Shown: positions 1 to 7,560, counted from the stretch's first letter. The stretch: DNA of 64,000 nucleotides from Pseudomonas soli (GCF_900110655.1 NZ_FOEQ01000015.1:1-64000), one strand, 5' to 3'. The notes: generated from the letters alone by a model not told the origin. Program-made: numbers and translations.

Positions 1-24
1 GTGGGAGCGGGCTTGCCCCGCGAT
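1..24. repeat. REP element (P. putida type)
   Basis: The first 24 bases read as the REP motif GTGGGAGCGGGCTTGCCCCG followed by CGAT. The same core returns, with variations, at 4933-4980, 11118-11139, 54566-54639 and 61084-61106. The element may begin outside the window. Confidence 0.75.
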
Positions 25-115
25 GTTGATCTAGAGTTCCCACGATGGCAACTAGCGACTAGCTGCGTTAGTGCAGGCGCCGCCCGTAACTTCGCGACTT
101 CAGGAGGCCGAACGG

Positions 116-320
116 AGGTCTTGCGGAGGGAGGTGACGGGCATGGATGCCCGTCAAGCGCTGCGCCCCAGGATGGGGCGTTCAGCGCGGTCCTCCCGGGA
201 GCAAGGCCGGAGTGAGGGAACCCGGAGCGAAGCGGAGGGCCGGATGAATGGAGCGAGGATTTTTTGGTTCCTTTTTGATCCTTCAAAAAGGGACCCGCCG
301 TAAGGGCGGAAAGGTGAATA
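116..320. repeat. Probable structured dispersed repeat
   Basis: No convincing gene is seen in 25-458. This part is full of nested complementary arms. GGGAGG at 128-133 can pair with CCTCCC at 194-199, enclosing two further hairpins: GACGGGCAT/ATGCCCGTC at 134-153, and GCGCTG plus GCCCCA against TGGGGC plus CAGCGC between about 155 and 186. A downstream arm carries CCGCC/GGGCGG at about 297-309. One frame is open across it and reads as a low-complexity Arg/Ser/Glu-rich peptide; similar peptides are often annotated as hypothetical proteins in pseudomonads, as far as I recall. I read it as a dispersed repeat or structured RNA rather than a gene. Its function is unknown. Confidence 0.45.
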
Positions 321-367
321 AGCGTCGACATCGCAAATGAATGCGCATACAACTTCCAACACCAACT

Positions 368-442
368 AACCAAACAACCAAACAACCAAACAACCAAACA
401 ACCAAACAACCAAACAACCAAACAACCAAACAACCAAACAAC
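368..442. repeat. Octamer tandem repeat, about 9.4 copies
   Basis: Nine perfect head-to-tail copies of AACCAAAC run from 368 to 439, followed by three bases of a tenth. The array begins after a slightly diverged start and ends 16 bp from the stop codon of the collagen-like gene on the other strand. Because 8 is not a multiple of 3, all frames through it stay open and give spurious periodic peptides. It looks like a variable-number tandem repeat. Confidence 0.9.
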
Positions 443-458
443 ACTACCCCAGAAAAAC

Positions 459-1217
459 TCAAAGCCGCTGAAGAATCAACTCCCCCGAGGCCCCAGCCAA
501 CCCAGGCTGCCCGGCCTGCCCAGGCCGCCCATTCCCCCCCGCATCGGTCCGATAAACCAGACACCCCTTACTGACCCCACCCGCCCCGGCCTTCCCCGCA
601 GCCCCCGCCTTACCAGGCGCACCACCATCAAGCCGCACCACAATCCGCTCCTGCGCAAACCCTTCAGGCACCGCCAGACGAACTCGCCCACCGGGAGCCC
701 CATCATGCCCGTTGCCACCATCATCGCCATTCGCCCCACGACTGGCCTGCCCCCAGGTGCAGCCCCCAGGCTTGCCATTGGCGCCGTCGAGCCCGACATA
801 CCCCGGCGCCCCAGCCCCGCCCCGGGCGTCGATCGATAGCCGCTCCGCCTCCAACGCCTGCAGCCGCAGATCCAGGTTACGCCCCGGCCGCGCGGGCCGC
901 TCGTAGCTTCCGGGCGCCCCTGGCGCACTGAATTCGCTACCCTCGCCCAGCCGAGCCGTCAACGCCTCGATGCGCAGGTCGCGCTCGGCCGGCGCGATGG
1001 CGATGCGCGCATCGCGCCCCAGTTCGAGCCGGTCGATCTTCAGTTCGGTAAGGCTGGCTGGTAGCAACAAGGTCGCCGAGTCGGCCACCCGCAGGTGCTC
1101 CAGATGCACGCTAGCCGCCTTGTTCGGCAGTCGCAGCATGGAATGGGGAGCAACCTCCAGGCTTTCGGCCTGGGCCAAGGGTGTAGCCATTACAGCCAGC
1201 AAAATCAGTTTACGCAT
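459..1217 (-). CDS. Exported collagen-like Gly-X-Y protein
   Basis: 252-residue protein that I cannot name. It starts MRKLILLAVMATPLAQA, a clean Sec signal peptide, with AGGAGG 9 nt upstream; an in-frame start 13 codons further up lacks a ribosome site and would bury the signal. Residues about 20-110 are a repeat-poor, Leu-rich stretch that may form a beta-solenoid-like base. The C-terminal half is rich in Gly-X-Y triplets in three blocks, for example GANGDDGGNGHDGAPGG and GGAPGKAGAAGKAGAGG, interrupted by non-collagenous segments with two cysteines. The start overlaps the end of the DUF1145 gene by 8 nt, so the two are probably translationally coupled. A surface or periplasmic structural role is inferred, not shown. 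Confidence 0.75.
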   Translation of the reverse strand: MRKLILLAVMATPLAQAESLEVAPHSMLRLPNKAASVHLEHLRVADSATLLLPASLTELKIDRLELGRDARIAIAPAERDLRIEALTARLGEGSEFSAPGAPGSYERPARPGRNLDLRLQALEAERLSIDARGGAGAPGYVGLDGANGKPGGCTWGQASRGANGDDGGNGHDGAPGGRVRLAVPEGFAQERIVVRLDGGAPGKAGAAGKAGAGGVSKGCLVYRTDAGGNGRPGQAGQPGLAGASGELILQRL

Positions 1218-1485
1218 GGCTCGGCGCCTCCTGCGACCGGGGAATGGACATGACATGGAAGATGCCGGTCAACAGAATCTGCAGGCGGTCGAACCAGCGG
1301 TGGCTGCGCCCGCGCAGGCTGCCGTTGAAGAACAGCACCTCGAGCACATGCAGCGACAGCACGACGATACCTGCGGCATTGATCAGCAGATTGAGCGGCA
1401 ATGGCTGCGGCATGAACTGGTTGAACAGCACCACACCCCAGAATGCCACCGTCAGAGCCTTGCCCAGGCCCAGGATGAACTTCAT
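1210..1485 (-). CDS. DUF1145 family membrane protein
   Basis: 91-residue integral membrane protein resembling the DUF1145/YhhL family, whose function is unknown. Three hydrophobic helices can be seen: residues about 2-22 (with GKALTVAFWGVVLFNQF), 28-54 and 66-80. Conserved-looking features are the Asn-Gln-Phe turn after helix 1 and the Phe-Phe-Asn-Gly loop after helix 2. The C-terminus is polar and cytoplasmic or periplasmic. It lies directly upstream of the collagen-like gene on the same strand with an 8-nt overlap, which suggests a two-gene operon. The start is the only plausible Met; a G-rich stretch precedes it. Confidence 0.75.
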   Translation of the reverse strand: MKFILGLGKALTVAFWGVVLFNQFMPQPLPLNLLINAAGIVVLSLHVLEVLFFNGSLRGRSHRWFDRLQILLTGIFHVMSIPRSQEAPSHA

Positions 1486-1582
1486 ACCCCGCCCCCATGA
1501 TTTATTGTTATGCCGAAGCGGTTCGTTCGAGCGGACCGCGTCGGCAACAGTAACCCTACTGCCGGGGCATGCGCCAGAGGGG

Positions 1583-2302
1583 TCAGTTCAGGTGGAGTTC
1601 CACCCGTCGGTTGCGCGAGCGACCTTCGTCGGTGTCGTTGTCAGCCACCGGCTCACTCTCGCCACGGCCCTGGCTGGTCACCTTGTTCGGCGCCAGGCCC
1701 TGGCTGATCAGGTACTCCGCAACACCGCTGGCACGGCGCTCGGACAGGCGTTGGTTGTAACTGTCGGAGCCCACGCTGTCAGTGAAACCGATCACCTTGA
1801 CACTGGCCACACTGGGATCGTTGAGCTTGGGCAGCAAGCCCTGCAGGCGCTGCTGGGCACCCTGGGTGAGTTCGGCGGAGTCGAAGGCGAACAGCACCTG
1901 GCCCTGATCATCCAGCGTGATCACCTCTGGGGTCGCCGCAGGCTCTGGCTGCGGTGCGGTGGCTGGATATTGCGGCAACGGGCAGCCCATATGGTTGACC
2001 TGGGTACCAGCCGGGGTATCCGGGCAACGGTCGCGGCGGTCGAAAACGCCATCGCCATCCTCGTCGCCATCCTGGGCATAACAAATCAACCCACCGGCAA
2101 TCGCACCGGCAACGCCGGCACCAGCCGCCCAGCTGGAACTTTCGATGGCGCCCAGGCCGCCACCGACCAAACCGCCAAGCAGGCTGCAGATGGGCCATGT
2201 CCTTTGATTGAGGGGCGCGCTGCCATCGCTGTGGGTGGCGCAGCCTGCCAGCAGGCTCGTGGCCACCACCAACGGCAGTGCCGCTTTCGACAATACACGC
2301 AT
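1583..2302 (-). CDS. OmpA family lipoprotein with thrombospondin type 3 repeat
   Basis: 239-residue outer-membrane lipoprotein. The signal peptide ends in the lipobox SLLAGC, so Cys21 should be lipidated. A Gly-rich hydrophobic segment follows (residues about 40-75, glycine-zipper-like), then an Asp-rich calcium-binding thrombospondin type 3 repeat (DGDEDGDGVFDRRDRCPDTP), a Pro/Ala linker, and a C-terminal OmpA/MotB peptidoglycan-binding domain with FDSAEL, GFTDSVGSDSYNQRLSERRA and RNRRVEL. It is a paralogue of the next gene upstream on the same strand (2392-3084), with the same domain order, so a tandem duplication is likely. AGGAG precedes the start. Role: anchoring the outer membrane to peptidoglycan. 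Confidence 0.85.
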   Translation of the reverse strand: MRVLSKAALPLVVATSLLAGCATHSDGSAPLNQRTWPICSLLGGLVGGGLGAIESSSWAAGAGVAGAIAGGLICYAQDGDEDGDGVFDRRDRCPDTPAGTQVNHMGCPLPQYPATAPQPEPAATPEVITLDDQGQVLFAFDSAELTQGAQQRLQGLLPKLNDPSVASVKVIGFTDSVGSDSYNQRLSERRASGVAEYLISQGLAPNKVTSQGRGESEPVADNDTDEGRSRNRRVELHLN

Positions 2303-2353
2303 GGTGAATGCTCCTGTGTCACCGGCCGCTACCGGTCACACAGGAGTAAAGAC

Positions 2354-2384
2354 GTGCCCACGCCACTTCTCAAGGCGCGGGCAC
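2354..2384. terminator. Hairpin between the two OmpA lipoprotein genes
   Basis: Arms GTGCCC-A-CGCC and GGCG-C-GGGCAC enclose a 9-nt loop. There is no U-tract on either strand, so it may be an attenuator or an mRNA-stabilising hairpin rather than a full terminator. Confidence 0.45.
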
Positions 2385-2391
2385 ATCGCCG

Positions 2392-3084
2392 TCAACGCTG
2401 GATCTTGATCTCGGTTCGACGGTTCATGGCACGCCCATCGGCGGTGGCGTTGTCGGCGACCGGCTGCGTTTCACCCGCCCCCACCACCGAGACGAAGCTG
2501 GCGCGCGGTACACCGCTTTCGACCAGGTAGTTGGTCACCGACTGGGCGCGGCGCTCAGAGAGCTTCTGGTTGTAGCTGTCGGAGCCAACGCTGTCGGTGT
2601 GACCGGAAACGCTCAGTCGCGCGCTCGGGGCTTCCTGCTTGAGGCGCGTGGCGATGGTGTTCAGGCGCTCTTTGTCGGTGGCCGTCAGGCGTGCCGAGTC
2701 AAACTCGAAATGCACGTCACGGATGACGATGACTTCTTCCTTCTGTACCACGACCTCCTCGACCACCGGCGCCGGCTCCGGCGGGCAGCCATTGGCGTCG
2801 ACCTGCACGCCGCGCGGGGTGCCCGGGCACTTGTCGCGGCTGTCCGGGACGCCATCGCCGTCTTCGTCACCGTCACCATGGGCCCAGCAGTAACCCGCCG
2901 CCAGGCCGCCACCGAGCAAGGCGCCCCAGCCAGCCCAGCTGGAGCTCTCGATCGCGCCCAGGGCCGCGCCGCCAACGCCCCCGACGGCAGCACACTTCGG
3001 CCAGTCGGTTTTCTGCAAACCTGCACAACCAGTCAACACACTGGTGAGCAAAACCAGGGGTATCGCTGTGCGTACTATGCTCAT
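2392..3084 (-). CDS. OmpA family lipoprotein with thrombospondin type 3 repeat (paralogue)
   Basis: 230-residue outer-membrane lipoprotein. I start it at the Met of MSIVRTAIPLVLLTSVLTGC, because this gives a signal peptide with lipobox LTGC (Cys20) and has AGGAG at the right distance; the frame is open much further upstream but that part has no signal features. Domain order matches its neighbour: glycine-zipper-like hydrophobic segment, thrombospondin type 3 repeat (GDGDEDGDGVPDSRDKCPGT), short Val/Glu linker, and OmpA domain with FEFDSARL, GHTDSVGSDSYNQKLSERRA and MNRRTEI. It probably tethers the outer membrane to peptidoglycan. The two paralogues are separated by about 90 bp holding a hairpin. 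Confidence 0.85.
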   Translation of the reverse strand: MSIVRTAIPLVLLTSVLTGCAGLQKTDWPKCAAVGGVGGAALGAIESSSWAGWGALLGGGLAAGYCWAHGDGDEDGDGVPDSRDKCPGTPRGVQVDANGCPPEPAPVVEEVVVQKEEVIVIRDVHFEFDSARLTATDKERLNTIATRLKQEAPSARLSVSGHTDSVGSDSYNQKLSERRAQSVTNYLVESGVPRASFVSVVGAGETQPVADNATADGRAMNRRTEIKIQR

Positions 3085-3244
3085 CTTGTTGCTTCTCCTA
3101 GGGGGAATCGGTAGAAAACCGATGCTCTGGGAGTAAAGACCGGCGCTTCCCGCTCTGCCAACAATAAGCCACGCCGCAGCGGCGCGCCCCTTTGCCCGCT
3201 GGCCTGGGACCGTTAGTCTTGAGCGACCTGAACGAGGAATGGCA

Positions 3245-3739
3245 ATGACCGAAGCTTTCTCCCAACGCACGCCCCAGCAGGCACTGGCCGCCCTGCTGGA
3301 GCGCTTCACCCCGCGCCACTTGCTGCTGGTGGGCAGCCGCTTCCCGGCTCTGGAAGCCTTCGCCGCCGCCCATCCCGATACCCATATCGAAGCCACCGCA
3401 CCCGGCCCGCTGCCCGCCGAACAGGCCGCCCGGCGCTTCGACCTGGCGGTGCTGGTCGATTGCCTGGAGCACCTGCCCAAACGCACCGGCCTGGAGCTGC
3501 TGGGCGGCATTCGCAACCTCAACGCCAGCCGCGTCGCGGTGCTGGCCGACCTGACCGCCTGCGGCTGGCAGGCCACCGACTTTTACTCGCTGGCGCTCTC
3601 GGCCAGCGAGCAGTTCCAGCGCGATGACCAGGTGTTGAGCCTGTTCACTTATGATCTGCATGACTACAAGCAGGTCCCGGACTGGCTCAATGCCAAGTTC
3701 TGGGCCAACCCAGAAAACTTCGGCAAGTACTGGTGGTGA
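3245..3739 (+). CDS. DUF6231 family protein
   Basis: 164-residue soluble protein conserved in pseudomonads and, as far as I know, of unknown function (DUF6231). The fold looks like a small Rossmann or methyltransferase-like domain: a hydrophobic strand LLLVGS, an acidic strand end LAVLVDCLEHLP (the position of motif post-I in class I methyltransferases), and a further strand RVAVLADL. No complete SAM-binding glycine motif can be seen, so I do not claim methylation. Of two nearby Mets, the second (MTEAFSQ) is chosen because GAGGA lies 6 nt before it but abuts the first. It is followed after 4 nt by ychJ and lies divergent to the lipoprotein genes. Confidence 0.65.
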   Translation: MTEAFSQRTPQQALAALLERFTPRHLLLVGSRFPALEAFAAAHPDTHIEATAPGPLPAEQAARRFDLAVLVDCLEHLPKRTGLELLGGIRNLNASRVAVLADLTACGWQATDFYSLALSASEQFQRDDQVLSLFTYDLHDYKQVPDWLNAKFWANPENFGKYWW

Positions 3740-3743
3740 ACGA

Positions 3744-4220
3744 ATGAGTGTCTCGATCTGCCCCTGCGGCAGTGGCAACCTGCTCGATACCTGCTGCGGG
3801 CACTATCACAGTGGAACACCAGCGCCGGATGCCCAGACGCTGATGCGTTCACGCTACAGCGCCTATGTGCTGGGCCTGGTGGATTATCTGGTGGCCACCA
3901 CCCTGCCAGCACAGCAACCGGGCCTGGACCGCGCCGCCATGGCGGCCTGGAGCGCGCAGAGCACTTGGCTAGGCCTGGAGGTGGAGGGCGCCGAGGTGCT
4001 GGGCGGGCAGCCCGAGCATGCCTTCGTCACGTTCACCGCGCGCTGGCACGACCTCGAGGGCGATCACCAGCACCGCGAGCGCTCGGCATTCGTCCAGCAT
4101 GCCGGACGCTGGTACTTCATCGACCCGACCGCGCCCCTCAAGGCCGGACGCAACGACCCCTGCCCCTGTGCCAGCGGGCAGAAGTTCAAGAAATGCTGCG
4201 CCAGTTACTTCGGTAGTTGA
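3744..4220 (+). CDS. ychJ: YchJ family protein with two SEC-C zinc motifs
   Basis: 158-residue protein of the UPF0225/YchJ family. It has a SEC-C zinc-binding motif at each end: CPCGSGNLLDTCCGHYH at residues about 5-21 and NDPCPCASGQKFKKCC near the C-terminus. Between them lies an NTF2-like domain (LMRSRYSAYVLGLVDYL, then ARWHDL and WYFIDP). The biochemical role of the family is unknown; metal binding is expected from the Cys pattern. The start ATG comes 4 nt after the DUF6231 stop, and the stop lies just before the next gene's start, so it sits in a tight four-gene run (3245-4910). Confidence 0.85.
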   Translation: MSVSICPCGSGNLLDTCCGHYHSGTPAPDAQTLMRSRYSAYVLGLVDYLVATTLPAQQPGLDRAAMAAWSAQSTWLGLEVEGAEVLGGQPEHAFVTFTARWHDLEGDHQHRERSAFVQHAGRWYFIDPTAPLKAGRNDPCPCASGQKFKKCCASYFGS

Positions 4221-4222
4221 GC

Positions 4223-4699
4223 ATGCGCACCCTGGCCCGCCTGCTCTCGCTCAGCCTGCTGCTGTGCGGGTTGGCGGGCTGCGTCAGCTGGGGCAGTGAT
4301 CCCTGGCGCGAACCACAGTTGCACCTGCTTGAGGTGGAACCGGTGAAGGTGCGCCTGCACCAGCAGGAGTTCGTTCTGCACCTGCGGGTCGACAACCCCA
4401 ATGACAGCCGCCTGTTCATCCGCCACCTGGCCTATTCTGTACGCTTGGGCGACCTGTTGCTGGCCGAAGACGAGGCCAGCCTGTGGCGCAGCGTTGGCGG
4501 CCATGCCCGGCGCACCTTCAAGGTCACCGTGCGGACCAATCTCTGGCAGCACCTCAAGCCTCTGGCAAAGCTGCTCAAGAGCGGGCAACCCGTGCAGTAT
4601 CAACTGCGTGGCGAGCTGGCCACCGGACTGTTCGTGCATCGGGACCTGCACTTGAGGCAAAGGGGTGAGATAATCCCCGGCGATCTTAAACCGGAGTAA
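4223..4699 (+). CDS. LEA type 2 (WHy domain) lipoprotein
   Basis: 158-residue predicted lipoprotein. The signal peptide MRTLARLLSLSLLLCGLAGC ends in lipobox GLAGC. The rest resembles a single LEA14/WHy (water stress and hypersensitive response) beta-sandwich: LLEVEPVKVRLHQQEFVLHL, then VDNPND and the AYSVRLGDLLLAEDE segment. Proteins of this kind are common in Pseudomonas; a stress or envelope role is inferred. I chose ATG 4223; a TTG two codons earlier, overlapping the ychJ stop, is less likely. No strong ribosome site is visible, which fits coupling to ychJ. It is followed after 7 nt by the SEC-C gene. Confidence 0.7.
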   Translation: MRTLARLLSLSLLLCGLAGCVSWGSDPWREPQLHLLEVEPVKVRLHQQEFVLHLRVDNPNDSRLFIRHLAYSVRLGDLLLAEDEASLWRSVGGHARRTFKVTVRTNLWQHLKPLAKLLKSGQPVQYQLRGELATGLFVHRDLHLRQRGEIIPGDLKPE

Positions 4700-4706
4700 C
4701 GCTGCA

Positions 4707-4910
4707 ATGACCCAACAACCCCATGTCCATGGCCCCGACTGCGATCACGATCACGGTCACGACCATCACCACGACCACGGCCATGTGCACGGCCCGCACT
4801 GCAACCACGGCCACCAGGAGCCGGTGCGCAACGCCCTGAAGGACGTCGGCCGCAACGACCCTTGCCCATGCGGCAGCGAGAAGAAATTCAAGAAGTGCCA
4901 CGGCGCCTGA
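4707..4910 (+). CDS. Small His-rich SEC-C metal-binding protein
   Basis: 67-residue protein with two metal-binding halves. Residues 6-36 hold 14 histidines in alternating His-Asp/Gly pattern with two Cys (HDHGHDHHHDHGHVHGPHC). The C-terminal half is one SEC-C motif (GRNDPCPCGSEKKFKKCHG). SEC-C motifs bind zinc; the His tract could bind zinc, nickel or copper. It shares the C-terminal motif with YchJ two genes upstream. GGAG lies about 11 nt before the ATG. A metal store or metallochaperone role is inference; the gene is short but its motif and position make it real. Confidence 0.8.
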   Translation: MTQQPHVHGPDCDHDHGHDHHHDHGHVHGPHCNHGHQEPVRNALKDVGRNDPCPCGSEKKFKKCHGA

Positions 4911-4932
4911 TCAACGTCAGCGCACGTGTTCA

Positions 4933-4980
4933 GGGCCAAGCCCACTCCCAGGCAAACCGTCGTGGGAACGGGCTTGGCCC
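4933..4980. repeat. REP pair in inverted orientation
   Basis: GGGCCAAGCCCACTCCCA at 4933-4950 and TGGGAACGGGCTTGGCCC at 4963-4980 form a long stem with a 12-nt loop. They are diverged copies of the REP motif seen at the window start and may act as a terminator or mRNA 3' stabiliser for the 3245-4910 operon. Confidence 0.75.
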
Positions 4981-5102
4981 ATGATCAACCCGCTCCAGCA
5001 TGACCACTGGTAAATAAAGCTCCCCGGCACCTTGCACGGCGACTGCGCGCTCACTACCTTAGCGCCTTTCAGAACCCCGCCACGCCCTGCAGGAATCCAG
5101 CC

Positions 5103-7538
5103 ATGGCCGCCCCCGTCCTTCCACCCTTCCCCCTCCGCCTCGGCAGTGCTGCCGCGTTGCTTGGCCTGCTCGCGCTGGGCGGCTGCCAGATGGGTGGCTA
5201 CCAGGACAGCGTCCTGCCCTACAGCGGCGTGCAACCGCTCAAGGGCCTGGCGCAGAACGTCTCGGTACGGCGTAACGCCATGGGCGCGCCGCTGATCGAA
5301 AGCAGCAACTTCCATGATGCGCTGTTCAGCCTGGGCTACCTGCATGCCGGGGATCGCATCGAGCAGATGGTCGCCATGCGCCTGCTGGCCCAGGGGCGCC
5401 TGGCCGAGCTGGCGGGAGCCGACGCCCTGGAGATCGACCGGCTGATGCGCGCGGCCAACCTCAAGCAGGGTGCCAGCCAGCTGTATGCCGATGCCTCGCC
5501 GCGCCTGAAGCGCTTCTTCGAAGTCTATGCCCGCGGGGTCAACGCCTACCTGTTCCGCTATCGCGACAAGTTACCGGGCGAACTCGCTCGCAGCGGTTAT
5601 CGCCCGGAATACTGGAAACCCGAGGATTCGGCGCTGATCTTCAGCCTCTACGCCTTCAGCCAGTCGGTGAACCTGCAGGAGGAACTGTCGGCATTGACCC
5701 TGGCGCAGAAGGTCGGTGCCGACAAGCTGGCCTGGCTGCTGCCCGGCGCTCCGGACGAGCCCCTGGCCGAAAGCGAAGTCGACAAGCTCAAGGGCCTGAA
5801 CCTGGCCAGCCAGCTGCCGGGCCTGGGCGCGCTCGCCGCCACTGGCCAGCAATTGGCCGACCTCGGCCTGCTGGGCGTGCCCGGCTCGAGCAACCTGGCC
5901 CTGTCGCCCCAGCGCAGCCGTGCCGGCAAGAGCCTGCTGGCCAGCGACAGCCGCGCTGCCTGGGCACTGAGCCCGGTGCAGATCCACACCGGCAAGTATC
6001 AGGTCGCCGGCCTGTCGCTGCCGGGGCTGCCGATCGTACTGGCAGGCTACAACGGCAAGCTGGCCTGGAGCAGCAGCGCGGTGATGGCCGACAACCAGGA
6101 CCTGTTCCTCGAGCAGGTGCGCCGCCAGGGCCCCCAGCTGACCTACCTCGCCGACGGCAAGTGGCAACCGGCGCGTGCCCGCAACGAGACCTTCTTCGTT
6201 CGCGGCCAGCGCCCTCAGCGCGAGGTGATGTACGACACCCGCCACGGCACCCTGTTGCCGGGGCATGGCAGCCTGGCCCTGGCCCTGCATCTACCGCAGC
6301 TCAAGGATGATCGCAGTCTAGATGCGCTGTTCGACCTGACCCGCGCGCAAAACATCGAGCGTGCTTTCGACAGCACCCGCGAGGTCGGTGCGGCAGCGCT
6401 GAACTTCGTGTTCGCCGAGCCCCAGCATATCGGTTGGCAGGTCAGCGGACGCTATCCCAACCGCCGTGAAGGCCAGGGCCTGCTGCCCTCGCCAGGCTGG
6501 GACGGGCGCTACGACTGGGATGGCTACGCCGACGCGATGCTGCACCCCTACGATCAGGATCCGCCCGCCGGCTTCATCGGCCACGCCAACCAGCGCAGCC
6601 TGCCCAAAGGCTACGGCATGCAGCTGTCGAGCAGTTGGTACTACCCCGAGCGTGCCGAACGCCTGGCCCAGTTGGCCGGCAACGGTCGTCACGACAGCCG
6701 CAGCCTGATGGCCCTGCAAAACGATCAGGTGACACTGCTGGCCGACAAGCTCAAGCAGATGTTCGACGCCCCCGGCATGGCCCAGCCGCTCAAGCAGGCC
6801 ATCGACGCCCTGCCTGGCGCCCAGCGCGACAAGGCTCGCGATGCGCTGGCGCGGCTAAAGGCCTTCGATGGCCGGCTAAGCCCGGTGTCGGCCGATGCCG
6901 CCTTGTACGAACTGTTCCTCCAGGCAGTCACTCGCCAGACCTTCCTCGATGAACTGGGCCCGGAATCCAGCCCGGCATGGCAAGCGTTCATCGGCAATGC
7001 CAAGCTTTCCTACTCCGCCCAGGCCGACCACCTGCTGGGGCGCGAGGACAGCCCGTTCTGGGACGATCGCGGCACGCCGCAAAAAGAAGACAAGCCGGCC
7101 ATCCTCGCCCGCAGCCTGGCTGCGGCGGTGGATGCCGGCACCACACAACTCGGCGCCGACCGCCGTGCCTGGCAGTGGGGCAAGCTGCATCAGTACCGCT
7201 GGCCGGCACCGGCCTATCACGGCCTGGGCGACAAGCTCGAGCGCGCGCCCCTGGCGGCGGGTGGCGACTTCAGCACCCTGGCCCTGACGCCCTATGCCTG
7301 GGGGAGCAGCTTCGACACCCAACTGCCGGCCTCGGCGCGGATGATCGTCGATTTTGGGCAGACCGAACCGCTGCAGGTGCTGACCAGCAATGGCCAGTCC
7401 GGCAATCCGGCCAGCCACCATTACAGCGATGGGCTCGATGCCTGGTTCAAGGGCCGCTTCACCAGCCTGCCGCTGCAACCGCAGAATTTTGCCCGGGCCT
7501 ACGGTAGCCAGCGGTTGACGCTGGTGCCTGGCAAATAG
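5103..7538 (+). CDS. Penicillin acylase family lipoprotein (QuiP-like)
   Basis: 811-residue protein resembling QuiP, an N-terminal-nucleophile (Ntn) hydrolase that opens acyl-homoserine lactone side chains. The signal peptide ends LLALGGC, so it looks like a lipoprotein. The alpha chain covers residues about 35-260 (NVSVRRNAMGAPLIES, GYLHAGDRIEQM). The chain junction should be at GSSNLALSPQRSR, with Ser262 or Ser263 as candidate nucleophile. Beta-chain motifs include AGYNGKLAWSSSAVMADNQD, GWQVSGRYPNR and ANQRS, the last retaining the Asn expected in the active site. Oddity: the family His-Leu of the NDxHL motif, 22 residues after the nucleophile, reads SDSRA here, so Arg284 replaces the His. 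SNNW at the junction is also changed. Activity or substrate may differ. AGGAA precedes the start. Confidence 0.75.
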   Translation: MAAPVLPPFPLRLGSAAALLGLLALGGCQMGGYQDSVLPYSGVQPLKGLAQNVSVRRNAMGAPLIESSNFHDALFSLGYLHAGDRIEQMVAMRLLAQGRLAELAGADALEIDRLMRAANLKQGASQLYADASPRLKRFFEVYARGVNAYLFRYRDKLPGELARSGYRPEYWKPEDSALIFSLYAFSQSVNLQEELSALTLAQKVGADKLAWLLPGAPDEPLAESEVDKLKGLNLASQLPGLGALAATGQQLADLGLLGVPGSSNLALSPQRSRAGKSLLASDSRAAWALSPVQIHTGKYQVAGLSLPGLPIVLAGYNGKLAWSSSAVMADNQDLFLEQVRRQGPQLTYLADGKWQPARARNETFFVRGQRPQREVMYDTRHGTLLPGHGSLALALHLPQLKDDRSLDALFDLTRAQNIERAFDSTREVGAAALNFVFAEPQHIGWQVSGRYPNRREGQGLLPSPGWDGRYDWDGYADAMLHPYDQDPPAGFIGHANQRSLPKGYGMQLSSSWYYPERAERLAQLAGNGRHDSRSLMALQNDQVTLLADKLKQMFDAPGMAQPLKQAIDALPGAQRDKARDALARLKAFDGRLSPVSADAALYELFLQAVTRQTFLDELGPESSPAWQAFIGNAKLSYSAQADHLLGREDSPFWDDRGTPQKEDKPAILARSLAAAVDAGTTQLGADRRAWQWGKLHQYRWPAPAYHGLGDKLERAPLAAGGDFSTLALTPYAWGSSFDTQLPASARMIVDFGQTEPLQVLTSNGQSGNPASHHYSDGLDAWFKGRFTSLPLQPQNFARAYGSQRLTLVPGK

Positions 7539-7560
7539 GCCTTCGGCCCCACGGAAGTAG

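Noticed and set aside
1..303. 100-codon open frame at the left edge
   Set aside because: It is Arg/Ser/Gly-rich, crosses a REP and the structured repeat, and has no ribosome site or family resemblance.
283..574. Open frames on both strands with periodic peptides (TKQPNNQT and LFGCLVVW)
   Set aside because: They only translate the octamer tandem repeat.
1244..2530. 428-codon plus-strand frame across the lipoprotein genes
   Set aside because: Antisense to two clear OmpA lipoproteins with signal peptides and ribosome sites.
4707..4800. His-rich tract as a riboswitch or histidine attenuator leader
   Set aside because: The tract lies inside a protein that ends in a real SEC-C motif, and no histidine gene or terminator follows it.
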